Assembly (NCBI RefSeq): GCF_954871325.1
Contig: NC_088775.1
Coordinates: forward strand, 36,991,561-37,055,560
Origin: Gordionus sp. m RMFG-2023
Lineage: Eukaryota; Nematomorpha; Gordioida; Chordodea; Parachordodidae
Direction of reading: 5' to 3'
DNA length: 64,000 nucleotides
Part shown: positions 20,383 to 32,615 of the stretch, one piece after another
How positions within the stretch are numbered: position 1 is the first letter of the stretch
Layout of the letters: each line of letters starts with the position of its first letter
Notes under the pieces: generated by a model
The model's database searches: none
What the model was told of the DNA's origin: nothing
The model's input: only the letters and a program-made list of their open reading frames with translations
Translations under genes and position numbers: made by a program

Positions 20383-23300
20383 ATGAATGAAAAAATCGCC
20401 CATTTTGACCGGACCATTTTACGATCAAAATCTTATGATCAAAGAAGGCCCTCCCAAAAAAAACATATCAATGTTATTAAAAAGCCTCTAAATTCCGAGT
20501 TTAATTTATGCACAAATTCAAATTCTAATGAAATTGATATTTCAGATAGAATGAATGTTAATCAGCCGATTAAAACCTATGAGATTTTGATGACTGAAAG
20601 ATTAAATGAACAATATCCGTGTCCTCAAGTTAAATTGAGGATTCATCAGATATACTTTGATATGTTATTTGATAAGGGGCTAGCATTTCGATAATATCTA
20701 GGGAAAATTATTATAAATATTGGCCTGAGGGTACACTCGAAAAAGAGTCTATGTGTGCCAGATAATTTGATGGGTCTGAAATTAAGGTTGGCAGAGAGTT
20801 AGACAAGATTTAATAAAGTAATTTTAAAATTTTTATTTATTAAATTTATTTAAAAAATTTATAACTCAAAATACAATATATTTCTGTTCTTTATATAGTA
20901 TATAAAATCAATTTACATATAAAAATCTATTAAATAATTTATATAAAACTATTGAGTAAGGTTAATATCAATTTAGTATAAAGAAAATTATATCATTAAG
21001 TTAACAGATAAAATGAATGCGACATATAACAATTTGCGCTATATAACAACCAGTATAAATAAAATAATTATATATATAGATCCATGTTTAACACATCAGA
21101 TATACTTTGATATGTTATTTAATAAGTGGCTACATTTCGATTATGTCTAGGGAAAATTATTATAAATATTGGCCTGAGGGTACACTCGAAAAAGAGTCTA
21201 TGTGTGCCAGATAATTTGATGGATCTGAAATTCCGGGTTTGGGTAAAACGAAATTGGGAATGGTTCTCAATGATATGTGTGGGTGGTTAAAAAAATGTGG
21301 AAACGATTATGGGATGGGATTGGATTACTAAACTTGGTCCTCCTAATAATTATTGGAATATTTTTACAATAAATAGGGATGTGACTTTAAATAAAGCTGA
21401 ACGAAAGAAAATGACGGATAGCATCCGTGAAATTCAGGAAAAAGAAATGTCTAATGTATTGAACGAAGGAAAGACACCCGTCGTTAATAATATTCGTGAG
21501 TATTCCAAATGATTAGTGATAGAGTCGAGTAACATTAAAGTAAATAGTGAAATTGATGTGATAAAATGATAAATTTTGAAAATAATGAATTTAATAAAGT
21601 TAGTTATGCGATTACCTATTTTAGTTAGAAAATATGGTATAATTTTTCAAGAAAAGGCACGTCTAAATGACTATCAAGTATATGTTAAACTTAAAGAAGG
21701 TTCTTCGCTTATTTTTTTAGCATGTCGACGTGTTCCCTTTGAATGGAAAAGGGAAATCGGAAGAGTTGGACCATTGGGTCAAAGATGGCATTATTATTCC
21801 GGTGGAATATAGTGAACGGGCCACACCGTTGGTTCTGGTTAAAAAATTTAATGGATAATTGAGTCTATGTGCTGATTTTCGTGTTACTTTAAATCCAGGA
21901 GTTGTGGAAGTAAAATATCCATTGCCTAGGATTGAAGAAAATTTGGCCAAGGTGCCAAATATTTTTCCAAAGTTAATTTTTCTTCTGCGTATTTACAATT
22001 ATAATTAAGGGAAGAAATTCATAAATTCTTTACAATAACGACGCCTAAAGGATTATTTGCCTTTTGTAAGTTACCGTTTGGATTAAGTTTGTCAGCGCCG
22101 ATTTTTCAGCGTACTATGGCATCAGTTTTCCAAGGTCTAGAAGGAGTTTTTTATTATATGGATGATGTGTTAATTACGGGCGTAGCCTAATATGAAGCCA
22201 TCAATCAATAAAGCGGTGGATCATTTTTGGTTATGGCTAATTATATCATAGATTTTTGAATAAGGATTGCCGTACCTCTATATAAATAATTACAAAAGGT
22301 AGTCCTTTTTAAATGTGCAGGGGAACAGCAAATTGCATTTGAAACGTTGAAACGGGAAATTGGGAAAGAACAACATATTTTGGTGTGTTTTAACAATGAT
22401 TTAGAAATAATATCGGTTGATGCATCTAACAAGGGTTTTGGAGATGCACTAATGCCTTTAATTGATGGTTTGGAAAGGCCAATTTTATTTTTTTGAGAGT
22501 TTTCCGAGAGTAGAAACTCGATATTCCATTATTGAACAGAAAGCGTTGGCAGTTATTTTTGTTTTAACCAAATGTCGTGAATATTTAATAGAAAAAAATT
22601 TGTAATTTATACCGATCATAAATCATTAATTCATTTATTCAAAAAGGATAATCGGGAATTAATGTTATCTCCCCGATTACAACGTTTTTTGTTATTAGTA
22701 GGAATAATGTGGAAATTAGATATCGTCGAGGCAAAGAAAATTATTTGCTTCATATTTTATCCAGGTTAAGATCAAGTGAAGAAGATCTCAACTTTAATAA
22801 ATAAAATGTAATGGATAAAGAGAAAGAGAAAGCATTGGTTAGTTCTCTTTCACATATGTTAAAAGGTGGTCCAACAAATTGGGAAGATCTTAAATTCAAT
22901 ACTTTAAAGGATAAAGAATTGAGTAAAATTATTCTTAACGGGAAAAAAACTATGGAAAAATAATTGTAAAATTTATAAGAAAATAGAAAAAGAATTGTCC
23001 GTGGTGGATGATTGTCTAATGCGAGGAAATAAAGCTGTAATTCCTTTTAATTTACGTAGTAAAATTATTGATCTATTATATGCCGGACATCAGGGTCTGG
23101 ATAAAATAAAATCTTGGGCTTGTGAATATGTGTGGTGGCCTGGTATGAGTAATAATATTGAAAAAGTTACAAGGAAATGTGTTCTATGCCCCGTAAAGAA
23201 GTAGGTCAAATGTGGCCCAAATCAAAGAAACCATGGGAACGTCTCCACATCGATTTCTTCGATCTAGATAAAAAAAACGTACATTTGATGGTGGATTCAT

Positions 23301-23520
23301 ATTCAAAGTGGATAGAATATGAGGTACATGGTTATACCACAAAAATTATTATTAGGAAATTACGGGAATTGTATGCCCGATTCGGTTTTCCTGAATTAGT
23401 GTCTGATTGAGGTCTAGCCTTCATAAGTGATGAGTATAAACAGTTTTGTGCAGAGTCACAGACCCACATTCTTGCTCCACCTTATTATCCCAGCTCTAAT
23501 GGACAAGAGGGCCCTTAGAT
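20383..23520 (+). mobile_element. Ty3/gypsy LTR retrotransposon fossil D
   Basis: Parts in order: Gag-Pol junction and protease-like segment (20383-20790, a segment of about 140 bp of which is repeated at 21095-21235); PR-RT linker with MGWDWITKLGPPNN (21297-21512); reverse transcriptase (about 21660-22200, LPFGLS and YYMDDVL); RNase H (about 22310-22770, YTDHKS type); integrase (22995-23520, WWPGM and a C-x-x-C zinc-binding region). It belongs to the same family as fossil A. It is broken, with more than ten interruptions; LTRs are not recognised. Confidence 0.85.
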
Positions 23521-23524
23521 TTTT

Positions 23525-24400
23525 AAAATCCCAAGGGCAATGATATGGTATTACTGGGTGAAAAAGCAAGTACAAAGTTTCCGGTGGACAAAAGGTATGG
23601 ACGCGTTTATTCGATAATGAGAATAAAAAATCGGAAAAGGAAAGTATAGTACAAAATATGGGGTCGAAATTAAATTATATTAATAAAGTAGAATGTTTTT
23701 GTGATATATTGACGAATTCATTGATTGGAAAATGACTTTTTGTATTATGGTTGTACATAACATTTGTGAAAAAAAATAAATATCGATGTGATACTTTGGT
23801 AAGTTCATTTATTAGAAAGGGATATTTTTATGATATATTGATGAGTTCTTTGATTCGGGAATGATCAGTTAAAAACATTTGTTTAAAAAGAAAAGGATTT
23901 TTTTTTTATTGGTAATGTCGATAATTAATTAATAAGGATGTTAGTTCAATGAATGCCATCGGAAAAAAGATTTCTTCCTCTCCCTGCCTTTGTATATGTT
24001 TTTGGTCCACACTTTTTTTTTGATAATTGTGAATTTTATCGCAAAAGAAAAAAGAAAACGGAAGTGCGTTTTAAATGTTTAATTATGTAATTAATTATAG
24101 GAAGGAAGAATAGTTGAACATGGTGATGCACATGTCCGTGAATTTTTTCTTTTTCTTTTGCATAGGTTATGTTTATTTATTTTTCTCCATCAGAGAAATT
24201 ATGACAATTTTATATTTTTTATATTGGATTAAAATTTTTTTTTACAAAATTTTTACTCGTGAGATTTATTAATTGTTAATTATTAATTAAATAATTGGCA
24301 GTTTTTTTACACAATGATTATCAGCATTAAAAATCCATAAAATAAATAATTATTTTTATTAAATTGTAAAATAAAAGTCGTTCTATATAATACTACCATA
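23525..24400. other. AT-rich stretch after gypsy D, no gene recognised
   Basis: A repeated phrase (GTGATATATTGACGAATTCATTGATT / GTGATACTTTGGTAAGTTCATTTATT / ATGATATATTGATGAGTTCTTTGATT; each quoted in part) occurs three times between about 23700 and 23860. This is a degenerate tandem repeat that may lie in the 3' part of D. Confidence 0.35.
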
Positions 24401-24409
24401 CCGTCCTAA

Positions 24410-24640
24410 TCACCTTTGATCCCAAAGAATGCCAACATGAAATTTCCGTAATTCTGGAAATAAATCGTCAATAGTTTTATAAAAAAAATGTATTCTGGCT
24501 GATGTATATATGATGCGTCTTTTCAAGCTAGTGATCAGTCCAACGATCAATGGAGAGCATAACCGTTTAGCCCGACAGTATGGTAACAATATAATATGAT
24601 CGTTGACCTTTTCATCTGACTTTATTGATGATACCTCCAC
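24410..24640 (-). CDS. Unrecognised open frame, 76 codons
   Basis: The base composition is less AT-biased than the flanks and the frame reads without long low-complexity runs (contains ILLPYCRAKRLCSPLIVGLI). No family is recognised. There are no clear splice sites or neighbours to support it. It may be an old exon, an unknown element fragment or chance. Confidence 0.25.
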   Translation of the reverse strand: MEVSSIKSDEKVNDHIILLPYCRAKRLCSPLIVGLITSLKRRIIYTSARIHFFYKTIDDLFPELRKFHVGILWDQR

Positions 24641-25309
24641 AAATATTCCACTGACGCCGAATGACGATAGCCATTATTCTCATAATATCAATACTTCTCA
24701 CCATGAACATAAATGTGATCAGGAAAACCCATCACGGTTTAATTATTTAAAATATTTTGTAATATCTTATATATAATATACGACACTATTGCTTAAATAG
24801 TTAATCGATATTATATAAAAAAAAAATTAGGGGGATGAGTGGCATGTCATCGCCTCGCTTACTCGCTTATTTTATAAATAATTATATGCATTTATATATA
24901 TATATATAATGTCAATTAACGATATTAGATATTGTTGATTAAAAAGGAAAAAATATTGTTATTAAAAGTAAATGACAATCATTATTATTAATTTTTCATA
25001 TAGTTTTTTTATCTTCTAGATGATATTTTTAATTCATTCTATTATTTTTGATGCAAAAATAAATTCTTTTCTTTTAAAAATGTTTAAAATTCCTAATTAT
25101 TTTTCTAGAGTGTAATATAAAATTAATAAAAATACAATTTAAAAAGTCAAGTATCATTTAAACCAAAAGTGTAAGAAATTAGGCTATGTCTATTTAAGAG
25201 TAAGTTGAGTTTGATTAAAGTGTTATATGAAGTTAAATATATTGTAGCTAAGAGTAAGTTTGAGGGCTTAGAAATACGCCATCAACGAGTCTTACATCTT
25301 ACAAAATAA

Positions 25310-26268
25310 AACTTATTATCAAAACACTGGGTTTAAATGTTAATAATAAAGTTTCTCCATCTTTTAGGACAAAGAAAGGGGTAAAACAAGGGTGTGTTTT
25401 TTCCCCACTATTGTTTAATATACTCATGAATAAAATCAAAGTAGATACGCTGGCTACTGCGAATCTCTTAGAATTAAGGTCCAGTCAGTCGTGCTTCTTG
25501 GAAAATAGGGTGATATGTTATGCTGATGACATAGTATTGATAACAAAAAGTTTGGAAGAAACCCAAAATTTGATCTCTATATTGAACTCCTTTAGTCTTA
25601 AGGTTGGCTTGGATATAAACTTTGATAAAACAGTGATAATGCCCTCGTCTCAAACGCCTCTTCTGAATAATTTGGTGGTTGGGGGAAAGTTGATTAAGGT
25701 GGTGAAATTATTTAAATATCTAAGTGTAACCATTGACAATAAAGTAGTTGCAAAGAGGAACTAAAAATTCGTATAAATGCAAGGGTGGCTTTTTATAAAT
25801 TTTTTAAACTGTGGAAAGCTAGAGAGATATCCATTTTCACAAGACTCAGTATTTTCAACTCAACCATCATTCCGATTCTTTTTTATGGCGGTGATACATG
25901 GGAGATTACCAAGACCAAAACTAGGAAATTACAAACGTTTGTAAATAAATGCCTAAGAATAATAAATGGAATTTTCTACCCTAATATTATCTCAAATGAA
26001 AACCTTTGGAAAATGTCTAACCATACCCAAGTTCACGTGTCTTTAAAAAAGAAGGGTCTTACTTTCTTTGCCCATTTTTTAAGGAACCATAGTAACAATA
26101 GCCTCGTTATTGATGCCATTAATTGGTTATACTCCTTTAATGGGAAAACATATTGCAAATATAAGACATTATGGTTCTACAGAGCCTTGAAGGACATAAT
26201 GGATCTAAACTTAAATTTGAAACAGTTCCTAAGGCTAAATAAAAACAAAAAATCTATAAAGAAATTCT
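25310..26268 (+). pseudogene. 5'-truncated LINE reverse transcriptase (non-LTR retrotransposon)
   Basis: The frame begins inside the RT domain: NNKVSPSFRTKKGVKQGC and FSPLLFNIL are RT motifs, and CYADDIVLI (YADD at 25519-25530) is the catalytic motif. The thumb and C-terminal part follow (GLDINFDKT; FYGGDTWEI; KCLRIINGI; LWKMSNHTQ; GLTFFAHFLR), as in RTE/CR1-like LINEs. One frameshift lies between 25740 and 25785; otherwise the two segments (to 25764, and 25785-26268) are open. Endonuclease and the N-terminal RT are missing, as expected from incomplete reverse transcription. The clade is not certain. Confidence 0.85.
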
Positions 26269-26269
26269 A

Positions 26270-27200
26270 AAAATTAAATCGAACTACCTAAACCTCTCAT
26301 AATTTTTTTATATATTTTTTTTAAATTTTTTTTTTTTATTTGTGGATTTCAGGTTATTTAATCTCTTCATTTCTCAATTTACCTCCTGACTTTGTCTTTC
26401 ACCTTTTCTGTGAATTACTTGCTTCACTGACATTAGCTTTTATTTATCTTATTGACTTAATGTAATAATTTAAATCAGCCCATCCCATATTTTTAATTAC
26501 ATACATTACATATACAAGGTGTTGTTGTACTTCTATACTTTTCCCATTATATGAGTTAAGATATATTAATGGCATTTGAGAAATAGTTTGTGATTTGCGT
26601 TTCTTATGTGGGCTAGAATTAATCTTTGGCTCTTTTTAACTTAGTTTTTGGGTATGTTTTGTATTTTTCCATAGTTTTTGAGTTCGAAATGTTTCTGGGG
26701 TAGGAATCCTCTTTTGATTATGAGTCATTTATTTATTTAGAGTCATCTATTTCTTTTATTTTATTTTTTATTTATTTTTTTCTTCCCCAGTTTCTTTGGC
26801 CTCTCTAACATGCATAGATTAATATAGGAATTGTGGATGTGCCCTCAGTCTAGAAAATACCGTCTGTACTTTCTTATTTATAATTTTCTACATTGCATAC
26901 AAATATGATTTTTACTTTTGTTTTCCAAATATCATACCTTTTAAATTTATCTTAATCGTGTTAGTCTTTATTTATCGTTATGCCGCAACCAGGTTTCTTT
27001 TCCTAGAAGAAACGGCACCATCAAAATAATAGTTCCGAAACTTATTGGCACCAATATTTTATATGATTATCTAAATTTTATTACTGTTTAAAAATAACAA
27101 TCATCTGATTTAAAAAAAAATACAATTAATAGTTATATAATATCTTCTCGTAAATATATTGAAAAACGTATAATCTGTCAATTACATCAACAGATACAAC
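26270..27200. other. Probable LINE 3' flank, AT-rich, no gene
   Basis: T-rich and AT-rich sequence follows the LINE stop. No polyA tail or TSD could be placed. A less AT-rich patch near 26990-27050 contains CCTAGAAGAAACGGCACC and may be the end of a dispersed repeat. Confidence 0.3.
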
Positions 27201-27214
27201 AGTAGACCTTAAAT

Positions 27215-27520
27215 AATTTTCTGATAAAGAATGAAAACTGTAGAAAAGGTGGCCTCATTAGAGCGGTAAGGAATCTTGCTTAATGTTCCAAGAGAGCATT
27301 TTTTCAAGGTAATTAAACCAAATGTAAAATAAGGCTTGAAAAAATTAATTTACTCCTAACACAAGACTTTATCTTAGGGGATAATAGACTTATCCCAAAT
27401 GGCTTATTAGCAAGAAATAAAAGCTATATTTTTTCTAATTTATACGCATTTTCCGAGTCGATAAAAAGTTACAAAAATATATTAAAGAAGTTGAATAATT
27501 TCACGCTCGATATTTGAACA
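27215..27520 (+). pseudogene. Copy of an unknown protein-coding repeat (SESIKSYK family), plus strand
   Basis: The plus strand reads GDNRLIPNGLLARNKSYIFS followed by NLYAFSESIKSYKNILKKL (27383-27497). It aligns with the minus-strand block at 30778-30905, where the protein is RGDVRLMLYGLLTKNKSYIF then SYLYAFSESIKSYKDILMKL. The protein is more conserved than the flanks. Upstream residues (CRKGGLIRAVRNLA) continue the frame with stops. The function is not recognised. Confidence 0.5.
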
Positions 27521-29080
27521 TTTGTTTTCCATTATAATTTACCTGTATAAAAGCAACATTTAACTAATCCTGGTACATATAGTGTTATATTGGTAATATT
27601 TATTGAATTATATTTTAACAAAATAAATATGTAGACAAACTGGAATAAACTAATATACCGAAAAATTTTTGGTAGATAAATTATCAATTTCATATTTAAA
27701 ATCTTATTGCAAGACCTTCATTTATATAATATCTTTATACTTTCGGATTGTATAGATTAAATTAATTTGAAAATAATATAGATAAATTAAAAACTACAGG
27801 GTATAGTAATAATATATTTAACAGATTTAATAAAATATCATGAATATTAATGTTTTGCTAACCAGATGCCCTTAATCATATATTGTATATTAAGTTATTA
27901 TTTTTTATATCTACATTATTTAAATCAGATTATTCTAAGGCATGATGATATCTATTGCCAGCTTTTCATTAATATGTTATAATAATTTTTTAAATTTAAA
28001 ATTTTGGTCACTCCAAATACTATTAGTTGTTAATTTCTTAAAGATAATTTTTGATATTTAAAATAAAAATAAGAGGCAAAAATTAGGAATTTTTGAATCA
28101 TTGAAAAAAGAGTAAGTATAAAGAATTATATTTTTAATTATGTATGTTTTATTTAAAGGTTACTTGGATAAAGCTTTTACCTTGTGATAACTTATTCTAT
28201 AAAATTGAAACACACAACATTCCTTAGCAAGCTTCTTATAAACAATTGCTCATTTTAAATTTTTTTATTGAATTTATTGTTATTATGTTAAAATTTATAA
28301 ATTATCTTTTGATATTATTTTTTTAAATAAAAGTTTTAAAAAATAAATTAGTCATAATGAAGCCAGTCCAAAGCTCACATACTTTGGGCTCATAATGTTC
28401 TTAATTAATTTACCAAAATTAATATAATTTTAAAAACTTATGAACCATTAGGAAAATATTTATATCAATTTCTAACAAACTTCGTAAGATTTACTTACGG
28501 TTTTTCAGGGTTTCTAGTTAGGTGGTCCATTCTTTGTCTAAATTAGAAAAGATTTGGCTACATTTCTTAATAAAAATACTGACTTATACTTGTCCCATTT
28601 TTTTACCGTTAAATTTCTGTATTTTGGCAAAATTTTTGCCTTTAAAATAATCATTACGAATTTTAACATTTTATTAAATCTTATTTGGTAGCAATTTTTT
28701 TATTTAAAAAAAATGATATTCATGTTATATACTAAATTTTTAATATACTCATTTTCGAGTTGATGTTTTAAAAAAGATCAATTCAGATTTTAAAAAAATC
28801 TCCTAATTTATTTTTAAAATGTGGGAAAATTTGTATAACCATTAGAAATTAATCTAAACTTAATAATTGGTGTAATTATATGCTGTTGTAATGATATGTA
28901 TATAAAAAATGGGCATGATTAAAAGATATCTTTATATTTAGTCTATATATTTATTGATTAAAATATGCTTATAATATATAATCCTCAAAAATAGGATAAA
29001 TAAAAAAAAATATGCATAAAAACTAGACAAATACAATTAACTAAAATGGTTTTAGTAAAAAATATAAAATATTAAGATTT
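27521..29080. other. AT-rich stretch, no gene recognised
   Basis: Low-complexity AT-rich DNA. A 39-base minus-strand block near 28495-28540 has AG/GTAAGT-type borders but is too short to call. Confidence 0.4.
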
Positions 29081-29084
29081 GTAA

Positions 29085-30045
29085 TTAATTTTCAAAATCA
29101 ATAACATTAACAAAATGGGATCTAGAATTGTTAATATAAACACTACCAAATTTTTTTATATTTCCATCATTATATTTAATGTCAGATATATTTGCCAGAA
29201 AAATGAAGCTCCATACCTAGCTTACTCCATTATTGAGGTATTGAGAAATATGGCAAGATTTCGCATTTCAATATCCGTTGTCCATTCAGTTCTTATTCAC
29301 CTTTTCTATTATATATCGTTGCACATCATCTTCACACATATTTTGACCTTGAGTATAAAATATTTTTTTATCATTTTTTTCAACATCAGCAAGACCATAT
29401 GTGATCTATTTTTTTAAAAAAACATGATGGGGTCTTAGAAATAGTAACATATTTAAATTTAAAAGGAAAGATAATGTTCTTAATTAATATAGGATATAAT
29501 CATTAAAATTTATGGTAACGAAAGAAACAAAACCATATCCTATATAGGGTTGTTAAACGACTCTTTTTGAGCCGATTTTCAAAAATGGCTATCTCAATAT
29601 TTTATCCAGAAATGTATTACATAAGCCTGAAGATTTTCCCCATGGATGGTACAAAGGTTTGAACATCTATTAGCGAAATTTCAAGACTTAGGCAATACTT
29701 TTCTGGCTAAAATGTTAGCTGTTTTAAAAAATCGGCTCAAAATGAGAATATTAACAAAAAAAAATACAACTAGAATTTATAAAATAAAATATGAATACAT
29801 ATAATCAGACAAAATTTTTTATCATTTTTAAATTACCGGTAAAAACAATTCCCATCTGGCACAAATGTTTCCAACTGTGATGGAGCAGTTAGCACCCTAA
29901 CTATATTTTGGGGGATTTTCTTTTATGTTGACACTAAATTTAAGCGAGAAGCATGATATTTCCTCCAAATATTGGTAGTTGGATTATAAAAATGTTTAAT
30001 CTTGAATGATTTTAACGAGTGGTCACCTATGGCTTTAAATATTTT
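29085..30045 (-). pseudogene. OTU-domain cysteine protease, two-exon relic
   Basis: The upstream block (29837-30045) reads NPTTNIWRKYHASRLN, IPQNIVRVLTAPSQLETF and VPDGNCFYR; D-G-N-C-F/L-x-R is the catalytic-cysteine motif of OTU deubiquitinase-type domains. It ends at a GT-AATT donor-like site. The downstream block (29085-29405) starts after an AG and reads ITYGLADVEKNDKKI, EDDVQRYIIEKVNKN and finally VYINNSRSHFVNV before a stop; the late His fits the OTU catalytic histidine. At least three in-frame stops mark it as decayed. The intervening sequence has a palindromic MITE. OTU domains occur in host genes and in some transposable elements; the source is unknown. Confidence 0.6.
29546..29755. 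mobile_element. Palindromic MITE, copy 2 of 3, inside the OTU intron
   Basis: It starts GGGTTGTTAAACGACTC, shows inner words AGCCTGAAGATTTT, GGTACAAAGGTTTG and CTGGCTAAAATGTTAGCTG, and closes with the inverse of the left arm (ATCGGCTCAAAATGAG). It matches 1691-1912 and 59724-59889. Confidence 0.65.
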
Positions 30046-30240
30046 AAAAAATTAAATTAATCACGATTTTTAAGAATTAGAATTAACTGTAAATAATTAC
30101 AAAATCTTACAATTTTTTAATTTTGAGTCTGAGTGTACAAAATCTACTAGGTTCACTTGAAGATCCTTCAAAAGGCATAAAGAAGATTTTTATCATTTAA
30201 TCAAAAAAATTTATAAATTTGTCTATATCAACAATTTACC

Positions 30241-30905
30241 TTTGGTAAGAACTATTTTTGGGTCAACAAAGTTTTGGGAATTAAGGTCTTGTTCTTGATA
30301 GCCAACATTATATGTTGTAACTAAATCACTGTGTCTATGAAATTGTAACTTTTTATTTATATGATTTTCTTTGGAATTGTATGCCTTTTCTATATAATTT
30401 ACTATTAAAAATAAATAAAGTCAATGTATTTTTTGTGAATCCAATACTGTAAATCCTAATGGTCTACCACTTTTATTTAATTTCTGAAGTAATAGAATTT
30501 CTTTCACTATATTATTTGTACGTACATTTTTTTGACCATTATAAACATCTTTTTATGAAAAAATTGGGATATTTTCATTTAGGAGATTTTTGAATAATTA
30601 AATTTTTCATATTGCTCTATATTATAGGATAAAAATATATCTCCTTCTTTCATATCTAAAAAAATATTATATTAAAATTAAGGTACACATTATAAAAAAC
30701 GAAATGATCGTGAATTGCACAGCCTAGGAATACATTTTTTTAAACCTACATCAAATCTTAAAATCAAAAATATTGGGTGGGAAATTAACTTCATTAATAT
30801 ATCTTTGTAACTTTTTATAGACTCGGAAAATGCGTATAAATAAGAAAAAATATAGCTTTTATTTTTTGTTAATAGTCCATATAGCATAAGTCTAACATCT
30901 CCCCT
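30241..30905 (-). pseudogene. Unknown multi-exon coding region upstream of the OTU relic
   Basis: Four minus-strand blocks have non-random protein sequence: 30690-30905 (LYAFSESIKSYKDILMKL), 30581-30660 (DMKEGDIFLSYNIEQYEKFN, preceded by a TTTTTTAG acceptor-like site), 30424-30552 (VRTNNIVKEILLLQKLNK then SGRPLGFTVLDSQ) and 30241-30395 (HINKKLQFHRHSDLVTTYN, GYQEQDLNSQNFVDPKIVLT, ending at AAG/GTAAAT). Order and strand fit one gene leading into the OTU block. Stops and missing junctions suggest decay. No family is recognised; a second copy of the first block lies at 27215-27520. Confidence 0.4.
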
Positions 30906-31058
30906 TTATTTCAGCTCTCAACAAAAGTGAAAAAATGCTAATGAATAAATTACCTTGTTTTACCTTATTAGCTATAATTTATTGACGACATTGGAATATT
31001 AAAAATTTTTAAAATTAAAATTTAAATATAATAAGTAATCAGGATTAATCTTCTTAAG

Positions 31059-31224
31059 AAGGACAAGAATATGATGAATTGGAAATGTTTCTAAGGTCCA
31101 AGGATAAAAAAGAAAAACATAGAAAAACTTTAAAAAAGGTTGATATTCTATCAAATATAAAAAATGTTCGAATAAATCGCTTAGATAAATCAAAAATTTT
31201 GCTAGAATATTGGGAATCCAAGTA
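31059..31224 (+). pseudogene. Unrecognised coding-like block ending in a stop
   Basis: After a TCTTCTTAAG acceptor-like site, the plus strand is open for about 54 codons (GQEYDELEMFLRSKDKKEKH ... SKILLEYWESK, then stop). The charged, low-repeat composition looks like a C-terminal exon. No homologue is recognised. Confidence 0.3.
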
Positions 31225-31299
31225 AATAAAAGATCCTGTATTAATTGTTTCAAATCATATTAACAACTCCGTATAGCTAAATAAGTGTTAAACTAGGGC

Positions 31300-31800
31300 T
31301 CGCTAACCTATAATCTAAGGGGGCTCAAATTATTTTTAAATTATTTTCAGAATTACATCTTTTACTTAGCTAACATTTCAAAATTACATTTGGTATAAAA
31401 AAAATTCAAAATTTTGAGGGAATTCTTAAAATTTTTATGCCCCCCCCCCCCCAGCTACGCTTTTGCATAATTATTTCTTCTAAAGATTTTTAGTGTTTTT
31501 GTTTTATCAATTAATTTAACATAATAAATGCGGATAAGAGTTTACATAGCGAGTGTCATATCTATGACTGCAAATTAACCAGCATCTATTATTTTTGTGT
31601 GGGCATGTAATTTAAAATTTTACTCCTGCTGCTGAGAGCATTTTATTGCATAATTTAGATGAGCAATAATGGTCAACTGTCTAGTCGTTTATATATCTTT
31701 AAAAATTGAAGATAATCTCTTAGAAATATAATATCTCATGATAATTTTCTCTATTACTTATCTTCATAATGTCACCTAGGTTTAACCACCATATATTCGA
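31300..31800. other. Non-coding stretch with a decayed hAT-like end
   Basis: A run of C followed by CAGCTACGC (31441-31458) resembles the inner side of a hAT end of the GGCGTAGC type. Its partner is not identifiable. Confidence 0.3.
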
Positions 31801-32177
31801 TTAATGATAGATACTGCCTCGAGTAGTACCTATCAAATTTGTATTTTGTTTATTTTTCATTTGGATAGGTACTACCAAATTTATTTATAATATTTATTTG
31901 AAAAATCGTGATTTTTGTTAAGCGTCTGTTGCCTAGTCAGCAAGAGCGTCGCTTATCAATCCGATGGTTTTGGGTTCGGATGCCAACAAAGTTCATGTTT
32001 TTTTCTTTTCCTTCCTTGGGGGAATGATATATAAAAGGCCGGACTACGTGATTCTGTTATAATATATGTTAGATATTAAGGGTCATATTACATTTTAATA
32101 AATTTTGTCGGTATTTAGCAAATTAGGTTGGTAAATAGAAAATAGCTATACGTTGACTTGGTAGTATCTATCATTAA
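31801..32177. mobile_element. MITE with 18-bp TIRs and a tRNA-like core
   Basis: TTAATGATAGATACTGCC (31801-31818) and its inverse GGTAGTATCTATCATTAA (32160-32177) differ by one base. A second inverted pair, AGTAGTACCTATC / GATAGGTACTAC, lies just inside the left end. If TTAA is the target duplication the element is 31805-32173; a TA or TTA duplication is equally possible. The core holds a tRNA-like segment. Confidence 0.6.
31920..31992 (+). repeat. tRNA-like segment, probable SINE head
   Basis: TTGCCTAGTCAGCAAGAGC (A-box-like, about 31929) and GGGTTCGGATGCC (B-box-like, about 31972) are spaced as in an internal RNA polymerase III promoter. The cloverleaf is imperfect and there is no clean acceptor stem, so this is read as a tRNA-derived SINE head, not a tRNA gene. 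Confidence 0.45.
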
Positions 32178-32615
32178 CCCATAAAGTCTTATTTTGATTA
32201 GTCGTTTATATTATCCTCTTTAAGAATTATTGATTTGGTTAGGCCTGCAAATTTTTCTTTAATAGTCAATTCTATGTCAAAAATGGTAAGACAACGTTAT
32301 AGTTTAATGACTTTTTGTCAATGTAGGTTGCTAAATATTATATCGCCCTGTGTGGTTTTTAAAAACCATTATCAATTGAGGTTAAGCTTTTTTATCACTT
32401 GTAATTCTTTAAACAAAATTTTTTTTTATATTCGCAATCGAAAATATTTATTGTTGTAATAAATGGATATATTTTGTATTAAAAATATTATATTTAGAAA
32501 TATCTTGTATTGTTCTACTTTTATTATTTGTATGTACAATAAATGGCAAAAGATGAAATTCAGAATAATTGTTCGAGTTTGCAAATTTCAATTAAAAAAG
32601 TTAACATATTAATAT

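Noticed and set aside
29115-29417. Plus-strand hydrophobic frame of 100 codons
   Set aside because: It is the antisense of the OTU C-terminal block, which gives a better explanation on the minus strand.
30999-31253. Minus-strand 84-codon frame
   Set aside because: The plus strand has a charged, exon-like frame ending in EYWESK with an acceptor-like site; the minus frame looks like its shadow.
31920-31992. Functional tRNA gene
   Set aside because: No acceptor stem and an imperfect anticodon arm; the setting inside a MITE favours a SINE-like relic.
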